Positions 1-10,232 of a stretch of DNA of 64,000 bases are shown here, in pieces (positions within the stretch are counted from its first letter, which is position 1; each line of letters opens with the position of its first letter). The notes under the pieces were generated by a model. The model was given only the letters and a program-made list of their open reading frames with translations, was not told where the DNA came from and did not search any database. The DNA comes from Asticcacaulis sp. EMRT-3 (GTDB lineage: Bacteria; Pseudomonadota; Alphaproteobacteria; Caulobacterales; Caulobacteraceae). The position numbers were made by a program, and so were the translations under genes. The stretch covers positions 2,348,501 through 2,412,500 of the forward strand of contig NZ_JASERT010000001.1 of the NCBI RefSeq assembly GCF_030027245.1. The letters run 5' to 3'.

Positions 1-183
<183 letters not shown>

Positions 184-237
184 CATGGGCTCCTTTTCAA
201 TACTTGGCTTCATATGTAAGCGTCATGAGGGCCGAAA

Positions 238-3200
238 TCAACGCGCCAGAATCTCCGCGAGGCTGAGATTTACTAAAGCCTCGCTTAAGGGTGTTAATCT
301 CGGCCCGTCCGTCCATAAAAGCGCCGCCTCCACCATCTTGTCGGGGTGGATACGCCGCAACAGGGCCACATATCCGGCCATCTGGCGCTGATAGGTTTTT
401 GAGGCGTCTTCGGCGCGATCAGGGGCCGGACGGTTGGATTTATAATCGATGATCAGTACACGGTCTTTCGTGATCACCAGCCGGTCGATGCGGCCCGACA
501 CCTTCACCGCTTCGCCCGACGCATTGACGCCGATCTGTCCGGCCAGCGCCACTTCCGGGCGCGAATTGGGCCCGAAGGCCTCGGTAAAGTGCGGATGATC
601 GAGCACGGCCAGCACAGCCCCCGCCATCTCCGTACGCTGGGCGGCGTCAAGGTCGTCCTGCCGCCCCAGATAGCGCGCCGCCACATCGCCGCGCCGTTCT
701 GGCGTCACTTCGGGCAGGATTTCGAACAGCTTGTGGATCAGTTCACCGCGCCGGTAACGCCCCAGACCCTTTTGCCGGGAAAGCGGTGATGGCGCGCGCT
801 CATCCTCCTCGCGCTCATCATCGCCCATTTGCGAAATGGCCCGCCAGCGTTCGAGATCGACCTCGGCCTGCGCCACATCCGCCAGCGCAAAATCAGGCAG
901 GATCACCGCCTCTGTCCTGCGCTCTGCTTCCGGCGTCAGGGCCGGGGCGCGCTGGCCAAAGGTGCGGATGACCGCCTTATCGGTCATCTCCATATCGTCG
1001 AAAGGCCGCTGCAAGGCCATGCTCTCGCTGCCCGCTTCCGGCAAGCGATCAAAAGCCTGATCGAGCAGATCGTACCAGGCGCCAAACTGCCCCGGCTTCG
1101 GCGTCTTCTTGCCGGCAAAACCGCACAGGGTCAGGCGGTCACGCGCCCGCGTCAGGGCCACATAGAGCAGGCGCAGCCCCTCCTGTTCGTCGCGCATCGT
1201 TTTAGCATCGCGCAGAGCGCTGATCGCCTGCACGTCACCCTTGCGGCTGGCGCTCAGGAAGATGTCACCCTCTTCACCGAGCATCAGCAGGTCGTCCTTG
1301 CTGGCGCTGGTGTGCTGCGGGCCGATCGGCAGGATCACCCACGGCGCTTCCAGCCCTTTTGATCCGTGTACGGTCATCACCCGCACAGCCCGCCCGCCCT
1401 CTTCCTGTTCGCGCTTGATCTGGGCGGCGCGAAATTCAAACAGATCGAGGCAGGCCACCAGTCCGCTTTCACCCGCCGTCTCGCCTTGCAGGGCCAGACC
1501 CAGGGTTTCATCCAGCACATCCTCGCATTCATCGCCCAGCCGCGTCAGGAAGCGCTGCTTCATGCTGCGGCCAGCCATATCGCGGCGATTGAGCACGCGC
1601 GCCAGAAAATCAAAGGCGCTCAAACCGCGCGACAGCCGCAAGGCCCAGCCGAGCAGGGCGCGCGCCTCGGCAAATCGGCCTGTCTCTTCGGGATAATGGC
1701 GCAGCGCACTCCATAGCGCGCCCTCGCGGCCCTGCGCCAGTTGGTAGAGATCGTCCTCGTCGAGATCGCACAAGGGGCTGCGCAAGCAACAGGCCAGCGA
1801 TAAATCATCTTCGGGACGCAGACAAAAGCGCAGCAGGGCGCGTAAGTCCTGAAAAGCGATATGATCGCCAAGTTTCAGCCGGTCAGCGCCCGAAACGGCC
1901 ACGCCAGCCATCTTCAGTTCACGGATGATGTGTTCGAACAAGGCATCGCGTTTGCGCACCAGTATCAAAACGTCCCCGGCGTGCAGCGGGCGCGCGGCCT
2001 CGCTTTTCTTTTCATAGACGGCGCGGCCCGCCTGAATTTCGGCGCGCACCACCGATGCGATCTGACGCGCCAGCCTTTTAGCCGCCGGTTCGCTGTTCGG
2101 CTGATCGACGGGGGCGATGTCGAGATCATCAGCCGACGCATCGGGTGCATCGATCGGCTGGACCAGCGGCCACAGCTCGACAAAGCCATGCGGGCCGGAA
2201 CGGCGCGCCCGGTGCTGAATCAGATTGCCGGTGAAATTGAGCGCATGGGCCAGATCAGGGGCCGGGAAGACGGCATCGACGAAGCCCAGCAGTTCGGGCA
2301 GGGTGCGCCAGCTATCGATCAGATCGGGGGCGACGAACTTTTGACCCGCCCCGCGCACCAGCCCATCGAAATACCGTCCGGCCTCGATAAAGCGGTCGGG
2401 CCGCGCGCCCTGAAAGCCATAGATGGATTGCTTTTCATCGCCGACGGCAAAGACGGTGCGCTCCTCCGCACCCTGGCCTCGCCCGGAGAAAAACTCGCCC
2501 GACAGCGCTTTCACAATCTCCCACTGATCATCGGATGTGTCCTGCGCCTCATCGACCAGAATATGCTCGAGCCCGCCATCCAGCTTGAACAGAACCCAGA
2601 TCGACATGTCGCTATCGGCCAGCAAACCCTTGGCCCTGTTGATCAAATCCTGAAAATCAAGCACGCCTTCGCGCTGTTTCAGGGTCTGATATATCTCGCT
2701 AAATTCAAGAAACAGGATGATGGCATCAAGCGTGTTTTGCGCAACTTCGGCGGCTTTTTTACGGGCCACGACTTCAGCGACGGCCTCAGCCAGACGGTGC
2801 AGATGCTGCTTGTCCGATTCGCTCGCCTTGCCGCTGTAAGTATGATCGCTGAAGGTATCTTTGTCGGTATAGAAACATTTGTAATAGAGGTGCAGATCGA
2901 ACGCCCCATTGCGGCTGGCCTCGATAACCGCCAGTAATTTAGCGCCGGTTTTTTTATTGTTGGCACCGTCTGTATTGGACATGGAGTTTGCCAGATCAGC
3001 AATTGACGGCCAGTGCAGCTCTGCTTCAAAGCGCGCTACGATCATCTCTGGCGCAAGCGTCTCTTCCAAACCGAGACTGGCATAAATCGCCTGCGCCAAA
3101 GCACTGCCATGACTCACGCGAAACCGGTTTAAAGCTGCCGCAATCGTATCGTGCTGGATAACGAACTGCGCCAATAGCCGCTCGAAACCGGAAACCTTCA

Positions 3201-3744
3201 GCTTACGGATCAATCGGTCGCGCGCTTCGGTCAGGCCTTCGGGTTCGGAAAGTGTGAGCAGGGCGTCGGTGGCGGCTTGCGCCAGCGCCCGGCCTTTCAG
3301 ATCGTCCATCACCTGAAAGGCGGGCGATAGTCCGGCTTCGAGCGGAAAACGGCGCAGCAGCTTCTCACAAAAAGCGTGCAGGGTCTGAATCTTCAGCCCG
3401 CCCGGCGTTTCCAATGCGCTGGCGAACAGGGCGCGGGCGCGGGCCAGATCGTGTGTCGCTTCGCCAATCTCGATCAGGTCTTTGGCCAGGGCTTTGTCAT
3501 CGGCCACCGCCCAGCCGCCCAGGTGTTCAAACAGACGCCCCTGCATTTCGGCGGCGGCGGCCTTGGTATAGGTGACGCACAGAATGCGTTCGGGTTTCGC
3601 ACCATTGAGCAGCAGGCGCGCCACGCGATTGACGAGGGTGGAGGTCTTGCCGGAACCGGCATTGGCGGTCAGGAAGGCCGAAGCGCCGGGATCGGCGGCA
3701 ACGTTCTGGGGGTTATTTTGGGGGTTATTTTGAGGGTCAGGCAT
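238..3744 (-). CDS. addA: AddA, helicase-nuclease subunit of the AddAB double-strand-break repair enzyme
   Basis: AddAB resects double-strand DNA ends in the cytoplasm for RecA-mediated recombination, replacing RecBCD. The 1168-residue product has a UvrD/Rep superfamily 1 helicase core: Walker A ANAGSGKT at residues 27-34, motif II VDEAQDT, motif III GDEKQSIYGFQGA, motif VI LLYVALTRARDRL. The C-terminal RecB-type nuclease domain has RGELIHKLFE and IDYKSNRP near residue 1090, then YQRQMAGYV. ATG at 3744 is chosen over an upstream in-frame ATG at 3798 because GAGGA sits 6 bases before it and it overlaps the addB stop by only 8 bases, implying translational coupling. Two short tandem QNNP repeats lie at the extreme N terminus. 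Confidence 0.96.
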   Translation of the reverse strand: MPDPQNNPQNNPQNVAADPGASAFLTANAGSGKTSTLVNRVARLLLNGAKPERILCVTYTKAAAAEMQGRLFEHLGGWAVADDKALAKDLIEIGEATHDLARARALFASALETPGGLKIQTLHAFCEKLLRRFPLEAGLSPAFQVMDDLKGRALAQAATDALLTLSEPEGLTEARDRLIRKLKVSGFERLLAQFVIQHDTIAAALNRFRVSHGSALAQAIYASLGLEETLAPEMIVARFEAELHWPSIADLANSMSNTDGANNKKTGAKLLAVIEASRNGAFDLHLYYKCFYTDKDTFSDHTYSGKASESDKQHLHRLAEAVAEVVARKKAAEVAQNTLDAIILFLEFSEIYQTLKQREGVLDFQDLINRAKGLLADSDMSIWVLFKLDGGLEHILVDEAQDTSDDQWEIVKALSGEFFSGRGQGAEERTVFAVGDEKQSIYGFQGARPDRFIEAGRYFDGLVRGAGQKFVAPDLIDSWRTLPELLGFVDAVFPAPDLAHALNFTGNLIQHRARRSGPHGFVELWPLVQPIDAPDASADDLDIAPVDQPNSEPAAKRLARQIASVVRAEIQAGRAVYEKKSEAARPLHAGDVLILVRKRDALFEHIIRELKMAGVAVSGADRLKLGDHIAFQDLRALLRFCLRPEDDLSLACCLRSPLCDLDEDDLYQLAQGREGALWSALRHYPEETGRFAEARALLGWALRLSRGLSAFDFLARVLNRRDMAGRSMKQRFLTRLGDECEDVLDETLGLALQGETAGESGLVACLDLFEFRAAQIKREQEEGGRAVRVMTVHGSKGLEAPWVILPIGPQHTSASKDDLLMLGEEGDIFLSASRKGDVQAISALRDAKTMRDEQEGLRLLYVALTRARDRLTLCGFAGKKTPKPGQFGAWYDLLDQAFDRLPEAGSESMALQRPFDDMEMTDKAVIRTFGQRAPALTPEAERRTEAVILPDFALADVAQAEVDLERWRAISQMGDDEREEDERAPSPLSRQKGLGRYRRGELIHKLFEILPEVTPERRGDVAARYLGRQDDLDAAQRTEMAGAVLAVLDHPHFTEAFGPNSRPEVALAGQIGVNASGEAVKVSGRIDRLVITKDRVLIIDYKSNRPAPDRAEDASKTYQRQMAGYVALLRRIHPDKMVEAALLWTDGPRLTPLSEALVNLSLAEILAR

Positions 3745-6700
3745 CGGCGTCCTCAGCATCCGCACCGGCCTCCTCATCGCCCAGCACATGCCACTCATAA
3801 AGCCGCGCCAGATGGTCGTAATCGCCGCCGCGCGTTTTCAGAAACTTTGGCGCGAACCACGACACATAACCCTTATTCGCATCGGCATAGGCATCGAGGC
3901 GCCGTTGCAGACTGGTTAGGGCCGCGTCCGCCGCTTCATCGGCAATGGCTTGCCGCTCAATCGCATTGCGCGGTTTGGCGCTGTCAGGCGTGACGCGGAC
4001 ATAGACCAGCTCACCCATCGGCCGGTCGGGCAGGCCGGCAAAACCGCCACCGCGCACAATGGCCGCCGTCAGGGTCAGTTGCGGATAAAAGCCCGCCATG
4101 ACTTCTTTAACGGCAGGAAGTTGGCCGGTCTTGAAATCGAGAATATCAATGGCCTCATCGCGCACCTCGATACGGTCGGCGCGGGCGGTCAGAAGAAAAG
4201 GCCCGGCGGCGGTGGACAGGCTCAGTTCGCCGCTCTGCTCAACCCATATGCGCGGCCTGTGCGCCCGGCGCTTTTGTTCGAAATCGACATATTCGCGCGC
4301 CAGTCCGGGCAGCAGCGGCCTTTGCAGCGCCATCTGGGCAGGCGACAGGCGCGTGGCGGCCAGTTCGGCATCCAGCACTTCGGTCAGTTGCTCTATACCG
4401 GCCTCGCCGAGCGGCAGATTCTCCACCACGAAGCGCTCAAGGCTCCTGTGGATGGCCGTGCCGCGCTGGCGCGCCTCGACCGGCTCATTGGGGCGGTCGA
4501 GCGTGCGCAAGGCCAGAATGCGCCTTGCATAGACCGCGTAAGGGTCGCGCACAAAGGTTTCGACCTCGGTGACCGGCATCCGGCGCGGGCGCACCTCAAG
4601 CGGCGGCTTTGGATCGGGCCGCGCGGCGGGCCGCAGGCGGTCGGGCCGTTTGGCAAGGCCCGCATCGAGCGCGCGCGCCCAGTCGAGAATTTCAGGCCGC
4701 GTCGGCAAGTCCAGCCCCGCGCCCTTGCACAGGGTTTCCAGCCGCCACAGCCAGCGCGACGCCACCTGCGGCTGGCCTTCGCGGCGATGGCGCGTGATCA
4801 GCCACGCTTCGGGTGCGCAGGCCGCCTGCACAAAATCATGGGCCGAAAGACCGGTGCGCCGTTCAGGCGAAGGCAGGCCCAGACGCTGGCGCATTGGCCG
4901 CGACAGGAAGGGGTCAAGCTCCGGCGCCTGCGGCCACACGCCTTCTTCGAGGCCCGCCAGAATCAGCCGGTCGGCGCTGACAAGGCGCGCTTCGATGGCC
5001 CCCAGAATGCGCAGGCGCGGATGGGTATTGCCGCCGGTGCGCATCTTGGTCTGTTGCAGCATCTGGCCGAGAATATGGGCCAGATCGGCCAGATCGCGTA
5101 AGGCAAAGCCCTGACCTTCGCGGATCAGTTCGGCCAGCAAGGCCGATGCCTGCGCCCCCGGCGCGCCCGCCCACAAAACCTGCCCGTCTTCACGCGCCAT
5201 CGCTTCGGCCAGAGCGATAAAGCGATGCAGGCCCGCGCCGAAATCGATGTAATCGGCCTGGGCTTCGGGCAGGATCAGAGCCAGATAGTCCGTCCACAGA
5301 CGAATGGCCTCTTCGTCGCGCTTTTCGCAGGCCTCCAGCACGGCCATGACATCATCCGGGCCATTGGGCGTGGCTCCGCGCAGAGCGCGGCGCTCCAGTC
5401 CGGCCAGTCCGGCATGGCCGCTGAAGCGGCACAGAGGATTATTGAACAGACCCAGCAGGCGCACAGGATCGGCAGGATCTTGCACCAGCGCCAGCAGATC
5501 GCTCAGGTAACGCCCGACCGGCGTATGGGCCAGCGGTTCGCCCGCCGAGGAATCGGGTTGCAGACCCCAGCGTGACAAACGCGCCGTCACCCGGCGCGCC
5601 AGTGTGATGTCGGGCGTGATCAGGGCCGCCACCTTGCCCGGCATTTCCAGCGTTTCGCGCATCAGAAGCGCAATGACCGTGGCGGCCTCTTCATCGCGGC
5701 CCGTCTCTATCAGATTGAGGCCCTGCAAGCCTTCGGCCAGCACATCGCCTTGCGCGCCGCTGCGCAAGATGGCGATCTGGGCCAGCCAGTCGCGGGTGGC
5801 CTCCGCCGGTCGCAGGGCTTCGTTGAGCAGGCGGCGGCGCGCTTCCGGGGCGCGCTGCGTCCGGGCGGCAGCGGGCCAGATTCGCACCTGTTCGCGCCCA
5901 ACCCCATTGCGTTCGAGCGCCCGCTTCATGGTATTTTGCGGGTGGGAATCGCCAATCTGCGCCCAGGCCTCATCGGCCAGAGACAGATCAAGCCCCGGCA
6001 GCAGCACCGCACCACGCGGCGCGCGCGCCACCAGCCCGGCCAGATCGGCCATTGAAGGTGCAGACCCCGTAGTGCCCGCCAGAACCAGCGGCATTTCGGG
6101 CGGATGCTCCGTCCACTGATCAATCAGCCTGCGAATCAGCGCCACCTGCCGCTGCGACGGATCCATCAGGCCGAGATCATGCAGTTTTTCCGGCCAGCTT
6201 TTAACGGCAATGGCCAGAAAGCGCGCTGATACCTGCCAGTGCTCGGCCCAAGATTCCAACACATATTGCGCCTCGCCAACGCCTTGCACCAGCGCATCCA
6301 GCTTGTCGGTGGCGTCAATCTCTTCCAGCGCCAGCGAATCGAAAAAACCGGCCAGACTGTCAGCCAGTTCGAGCGCACGGCGCGCGCTTAAGGCGCTGTC
6401 ATGATGGGCGCTGACCAGACGCGCCAGTTCGAAGCGGCGGCGCAGGGGCGACAACGCAGGCGGCAGATCGAGCGCCAGCGCATCAAGATCAAACGGCGGT
6501 TCGCCCTCATCGAGATCACCGATGGCGCGGATCTGCGGCAACAGCAAAGCGCCGTCTCCGGCCAGAGCCGAAAAGGCGCGGGCCATAGCGCGCGCCCCGC
6601 GTCGCGTCGGAGTCAGCACCTGCGCTTCGGACAGCCGCGCCCCCAGCGCCGCGCTTAAGCCCTTAGCCAGATCATCCAGAAAATCGCGCCCGGCAGGCAC

Positions 6701-6751
6701 GGTAAACCAGCGTGGGCCCGGAATGGCAAAGATGTCGGTCGGTAATATCAC
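3737..6751 (-). CDS. addB: AddB, second subunit of the AddAB helicase-nuclease
   Basis: The 1004-residue partner of AddA, of the alphaproteobacterial AddB type. It has a degenerate helicase-like body and a C-terminal RecB-family nuclease domain: RADRIEVRD, then ILDFKTGQLP with the catalytic D and K, then FYPQLTLTAAI. Known AddAB enzymes use one nuclease site per strand and both are present here. The start is GTG at 6751, whose last two bases plus the next A form the TGA stop of murU (GTGA overlap). It is the penultimate helicase gene of a six-gene overlapping transcription unit, so expression is probably coupled to cell-wall recycling genes upstream. Confidence 0.95.
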   Translation of the reverse strand: MILPTDIFAIPGPRWFTVPAGRDFLDDLAKGLSAALGARLSEAQVLTPTRRGARAMARAFSALAGDGALLLPQIRAIGDLDEGEPPFDLDALALDLPPALSPLRRRFELARLVSAHHDSALSARRALELADSLAGFFDSLALEEIDATDKLDALVQGVGEAQYVLESWAEHWQVSARFLAIAVKSWPEKLHDLGLMDPSQRQVALIRRLIDQWTEHPPEMPLVLAGTTGSAPSMADLAGLVARAPRGAVLLPGLDLSLADEAWAQIGDSHPQNTMKRALERNGVGREQVRIWPAAARTQRAPEARRRLLNEALRPAEATRDWLAQIAILRSGAQGDVLAEGLQGLNLIETGRDEEAATVIALLMRETLEMPGKVAALITPDITLARRVTARLSRWGLQPDSSAGEPLAHTPVGRYLSDLLALVQDPADPVRLLGLFNNPLCRFSGHAGLAGLERRALRGATPNGPDDVMAVLEACEKRDEEAIRLWTDYLALILPEAQADYIDFGAGLHRFIALAEAMAREDGQVLWAGAPGAQASALLAELIREGQGFALRDLADLAHILGQMLQQTKMRTGGNTHPRLRILGAIEARLVSADRLILAGLEEGVWPQAPELDPFLSRPMRQRLGLPSPERRTGLSAHDFVQAACAPEAWLITRHRREGQPQVASRWLWRLETLCKGAGLDLPTRPEILDWARALDAGLAKRPDRLRPAARPDPKPPLEVRPRRMPVTEVETFVRDPYAVYARRILALRTLDRPNEPVEARQRGTAIHRSLERFVVENLPLGEAGIEQLTEVLDAELAATRLSPAQMALQRPLLPGLAREYVDFEQKRRAHRPRIWVEQSGELSLSTAAGPFLLTARADRIEVRDEAIDILDFKTGQLPAVKEVMAGFYPQLTLTAAIVRGGGFAGLPDRPMGELVYVRVTPDSAKPRNAIERQAIADEAADAALTSLQRRLDAYADANKGYVSWFAPKFLKTRGGDYDHLARLYEWHVLGDEEAGADAEDADA

Positions 6752-7458
6752 GCCGCTCGCCGCAACCGCGCCTCGGCCACGTCACGCGCCGCCGGATCAC
6801 CAACGTGCATCCAGTCGCCCGTCATCAGCACGCCGGAAAGATGGCCCAAAGGTGCGGCCTGCCGCCAGATGTTCGCCAGCGAAAAGGCATCCTCCGCCAC
6901 ATTATCGGTGATGGAAGGATGGGTGATATGCACGCCCATATAATTATACGGCGCGGCTTCGGCCTCGCCACGAAAGCGGAGGCAGCCATCACCGGCCATG
7001 AAGAAATCACCCGCCCCGTCAAAGCCTGAGGTGCGCTCCATGCGCGCCAACAGCAGACAGGCCGCCATATCATCACGCCAGGCGTCGGCCAGCCGCGGCA
7101 GGGCCTCATCATCGCCGATCCACACGCTGTCCGTATTGGCCACCCAGATGGGGGCGTCGCCCAGCAGGGGCCGCGCTTTTTTCAGTCCCCCGCCGGTTTC
7201 GAGCAGGCTTGCGCGCTCATCCGATATGATAATATCGAGATCGCGGCGGCTTTTCAGATGGGCCTCCAGCTTGTCGGCGAAATAATGGACATTGACGACG
7301 AAACGCCTGGCGCCCGCCTGCGCCAGCCGGTCGAGCATATGGTCGAGCAGGGTCTTGCCGCCCACCTCGACCAGCGCCTTGGGCCGGTCATCGGTCAGAG
7401 GCCGCATCCGCGTGCCGAGGCCTGCGGCCAGAATGAAGGCGGTTTCAGGCGTGGTCAT
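6748..7458 (-). CDS. murU: Sugar-1-phosphate nucleotidyltransferase, probable MurNAc-1-P uridylyltransferase
   Basis: A 236-residue nucleotidyltransferase with the signature AAGLGTRMRPLT at residues 11-22, then PKALVEV, and VANTDSVW as metal-binding loop. MurU converts N-acetylmuramate-1-phosphate to UDP-MurNAc, bypassing de novo synthesis and the fosfomycin target MurA. The sequence alone would allow another sugar nucleotide; the MurU call rests on its ATGA overlap with the amgK kinase gene immediately upstream, the conserved AmgK-MurU pairing. Its stop overlaps the GTG of addB. Confidence 0.85.
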   Translation of the reverse strand: MTTPETAFILAAGLGTRMRPLTDDRPKALVEVGGKTLLDHMLDRLAQAGARRFVVNVHYFADKLEAHLKSRRDLDIIISDERASLLETGGGLKKARPLLGDAPIWVANTDSVWIGDDEALPRLADAWRDDMAACLLLARMERTSGFDGAGDFFMAGDGCLRFRGEAEAAPYNYMGVHITHPSITDNVAEDAFSLANIWRQAAPLGHLSGVLMTGDWMHVGDPAARDVAEARLRRAA

Positions 7459-8558
7459 GGGGCAATATGCTCGCGGAAATCATGACGCTCGAACCAGCCG
7501 AGCAAGCCCTCCATGCCGGGCTGACGCAGATTGCGGCTTAAGTGACGCCACATGCGCGGCATGAAATCCGCATAGCGCGGCTTATGGTCACGCACGATCA
7601 GGCGGGCGAAAATCCCTAAGATGCGCGCCTCATTGAGCGTGGCCAGCGCCGTATAATCGGCCATAAAGGCTTCGCGGTCGAGCTGCGGGCGCAGGGCGAA
7701 ATAATGATTGAGCGCGGCGGCTTCCAGTTCGGGCGCCACATCGCGGCGCGCATCCTGAAGCAAAGAATGCAGGTCCCAGCTCGGATGGGCGCGCAGGCAG
7801 TCCTGAAAATCGATCATACCGACGCGCGCTGCGCCCTCACGATCGGGCAGCCATAACAGGTTTTCGGCGTGGTAATCGCGGTGGGCAAAGACGCTGGCCC
7901 CCTGCTCGGCACGCTGGCGCAAGGGGGCCCACAGGGCTTCCCATTCTGCCAGCGCTTCGGGGGGAAGGGGCGGGGTATGAGCGAATTTCGGATACCATTC
8001 GACGAACAGATCGGCCCCGGTTTTCAGCGCCAGATCATCATAGGACAGCAGCGGCCAGCCATATTCACCATCGGGCGATAAGATTTCCGGCGGGGTCTGT
8101 TCGTGCAGGCGGGCCTGCGCCTCGATGGCCGACAAATAGAGCGGGGCCTCATCCTGTCCGCTGGCGATCAGGCGGGCGAACAGATCATCGCCGAGGTCTT
8201 CGCTGATCAGAAGCCCGTTCGCCGCATCGACCTCGTAAATCTGCGGTGCGGAAAGACCGTGATGGCGCAGAAAATTCGAGGCTGCCACGAAGGCTTCCAT
8301 GCGGCCCGCCGCCAGCCGCGCCATCGCATTATAGCCCGAAGCCTTGCGCTCGGCTGGCGTTTCGTGCAGGCGGCAGGGCTGGGTTTCGAGCGCTGGCGGC
8401 TGATCCATCAGCATAAAGGTCAGGCCATCGGGGCGGGTCAGGCGTTCATAGCGGCGCGTCGAGGCGTCACCCGGCAGGGGCTGGCGCAGCGCATCGGCAA
8501 AACCGGCGCTGAGGAGAAAGCGCGCCTTGATCTCTTCCCGGTCATTCATAGCATTCAT
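7455..8558 (-). CDS. amgK: Anomeric sugar kinase AmgK (MurNAc/GlcNAc kinase)
   Basis: A 367-residue aminoglycoside-phosphotransferase-fold kinase. The catalytic loop HRDYHAENLLWLP (Asp base and Asn metal ligand) and the IDFQDCLRAHPSWDL metal motif are intact. AmgK phosphorylates C1 of MurNAc recovered from peptidoglycan and hands the product to MurU, encoded next. ATG at 8558 is chosen because it makes an ATGA overlap with the tsaE stop and has AGGGA upstream; an upstream in-frame ATG at 8582 would lie well inside tsaE, and another ATG lies at 8549. Cytoplasmic; no signal peptide. Confidence 0.88.
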   Translation of the reverse strand: MNAMNDREEIKARFLLSAGFADALRQPLPGDASTRRYERLTRPDGLTFMLMDQPPALETQPCRLHETPAERKASGYNAMARLAAGRMEAFVAASNFLRHHGLSAPQIYEVDAANGLLISEDLGDDLFARLIASGQDEAPLYLSAIEAQARLHEQTPPEILSPDGEYGWPLLSYDDLALKTGADLFVEWYPKFAHTPPLPPEALAEWEALWAPLRQRAEQGASVFAHRDYHAENLLWLPDREGAARVGMIDFQDCLRAHPSWDLHSLLQDARRDVAPELEAAALNHYFALRPQLDREAFMADYTALATLNEARILGIFARLIVRDHKPRYADFMPRMWRHLSRNLRQPGMEGLLGWFERHDFREHIAP

Positions 8559-9034
8559 AGACGGTCCCTGAACCGGCCGCACGGCGTCAGCGTGGCGATA
8601 CGCCCGTGGCCGGTTTGCGGAAAATTGGTCTTATCATCCTGTTCTAGGCTGATCTCCAGCCGGTCGTCAAAGCCCAAATGGCCGAGCCGGTCGGGCCATT
8701 CGATCAGCAGAACCGAACCGGCCAGAGCTTCATCAAGGCCCAGTTCATGCACCTCTTCCGGGCCGGGCAGGCGGTAAAGATCGAGGTGCCAGATGTCGAA
8801 GGCGGGCGTCTCATAGATCTGCATCAGGGTGAAGGTGGGCGAAGGCACCTCCTGATCGGGGTGGGTGAGGGCGCGGATCAGGCCGCGCGCCAGAGATGAC
8901 TTGCCCATGCCGAGCGCGCCGGTCAGATAGACCACGTCCCCCGCCTTGAGCTGCGGCGCGATGGCGGCCCCCAGATTCATCGTGGCGGCCTCATCGGCCA
9001 GATGCAGATGTTGGTTGTGTGCAATATCAGCCAT
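8555..9034 (-). CDS. tsaE: tRNA threonylcarbamoyladenosine biosynthesis ATPase TsaE
   Basis: The 159-residue product has the P-loop GALGMGKSSLARG and the following PSPTF segment typical of TsaE, an ATPase that drives the TsaB-TsaD-TsaE complex making t6A37 of ANN-reading tRNAs. Family length is about 150-160 residues. ATG at 9034 is preferred to an upstream in-frame ATG at 9076 because it overlaps the upstream acyltransferase stop by only 8 bases and the product then starts close to the conserved fold. Placement before amgK-murU is seen in other Caulobacterales and Rhizobiales (general knowledge, not checked here). Confidence 0.93.
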   Translation of the reverse strand: MADIAHNQHLHLADEAATMNLGAAIAPQLKAGDVVYLTGALGMGKSSLARGLIRALTHPDQEVPSPTFTLMQIYETPAFDIWHLDLYRLPGPEEVHELGLDEALAGSVLLIEWPDRLGHLGFDDRLEISLEQDDKTNFPQTGHGRIATLTPCGRFRDRL

Positions 9035-9893
9035 GAAAAACCTCGTCGGGGTGAAGCGGCAGGGTGTGTTCGACATAGGCTTTCAGCCGCTCGACCGTCA
9101 GATCGTCCGCGTTCGGATCAATAGGGGGGCCAAGGGTCAGGTCGAAGCGTTTTCCGGCCTTATTGAGCAGTTCGTGAAACAGGGTGATGTCGCGCAATTC
9201 CTGCGAAAAGCGGTTGAACAGGTGAAACCAGAAGGAATCGGGCCCGGCCACATGGACGGGAATGATCGGCGCGTCATATTTCTGCGCCAGCGATACGCAA
9301 GTGGTGGCCCAGGCCGGATCGCTAAGCTGGCCCGATCCATCGCGCCGCGCCAGCCGGCCCGCCGGAAACATGACCACGCAGGCCTCGCGCGCGAAAGCGT
9401 CACGGGCGGCGTGTAGCGTGGCGCGCGTCTTCTCGCGCGTCCGCCTGGCCTCGACCCATTCGACAGGGATCAGGCTTTCATCGAGGCGCGGATTGACGCG
9501 CAGCGCATCGGCATTGGCAAAGAAGATGAGGTCTTCGCGGCGGCGCAGCAGGGCGTCGCGCACGGCCAGCCCGTCGGCAATGCCGGTGGGGTGATTGCAC
9601 ACGACGAGGCAGCGGCCTGTGGCGGGCAGATGATCGAGGCGGCGCGCCGCCACCTCCAGATGCAGCAGGCCGGATACATGATCAAGCGCCGCATCGCCGC
9701 TCAAATCGCGGATGGCATCGGCCATGCCGACAGCCTTTTGATAACCGAGCACGGCATAGAGCAGGGGCCTGAGCACCCGCCACCAAGGCGTGCGCACAAG
9801 GCGCGGGGCGCGCTCCCAGATCAGTTGCTCAACAATATGCACGTTTAGTTTCCAGCCTGTTCCTGATCTGGAGCCATTTTCGTTTCTTGGCAA
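9027..9893 (-). CDS. Lysophospholipid acyltransferase family protein (PlsC-like)
   Basis: A 288-residue acyltransferase with an NHPTGIADG block (variant of the HX4D catalytic motif) and the acceptor-site motif FPAGRLARR. Such enzymes transfer acyl chains to lysophosphatidic acid, lyso-ornithine lipid or similar acceptors at the inner membrane; the substrate cannot be told from sequence. Start uncertain: the longest frame begins with TTG at 9893, with GTG at 9842 as an alternative 17 codons later; neither has a convincing ribosome site. It is the first gene of the overlapping minus-strand unit running to trxA. Confidence 0.8.
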   Translation of the reverse strand: MPRNENGSRSGTGWKLNVHIVEQLIWERAPRLVRTPWWRVLRPLLYAVLGYQKAVGMADAIRDLSGDAALDHVSGLLHLEVAARRLDHLPATGRCLVVCNHPTGIADGLAVRDALLRRREDLIFFANADALRVNPRLDESLIPVEWVEARRTREKTRATLHAARDAFAREACVVMFPAGRLARRDGSGQLSDPAWATTCVSLAQKYDAPIIPVHVAGPDSFWFHLFNRFSQELRDITLFHELLNKAGKRFDLTLGPPIDPNADDLTVERLKAYVEHTLPLHPDEVFHG

Positions 9894-9921
9894 GCCCGAT
9901 GATCCGGGTTACATTTCGGCC

Positions 9922-10059
9922 ATGTCTGACAGGATAGAGCCCGATACCATCAGCGAAGACCGCCGCAGACCCAAGGCGCGCCTGCCCTATGCCCTTTTAT
10001 GGCTGGCTGTGCTCGCCGGACTGGTTTTTGCCGCCACGGCGATAATTTTGCGTAGCTGA
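9922..10059 (+). CDS. Small single-span membrane protein
   Basis: A 45-residue product, divergent from the acyltransferase gene. The first 21 residues are charged (MSDRIEPDTISEDRRRPKAR) and the rest is a single hydrophobic segment ending at a serine, so an N-in inner-membrane protein is likely. No named family is recognised and the ribosome site is weak, but the charged-then-hydrophobic pattern of a complete short frame argues for a real gene. An untranslated region is the alternative. Confidence 0.45.
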   Translation: MSDRIEPDTISEDRRRPKARLPYALLWLAVLAGLVFAATAIILRS

Positions 10060-10232
10060 GGCCGTATTTTCGCGCCTCGACAGGGTTTCCTGCCTTAAGA
10101 AACTGTAAAGCCTCATAATTTTCAGGTCGCTGCGCGGTCTGCGCACAAGCCTTTGCGCGCGCGCCATTAACCACCTATAGTGGGGGTTGAAAAGAGCGGA
10201 TAGGTCGCGGAATCTGGCGCTGCGGGGGTATA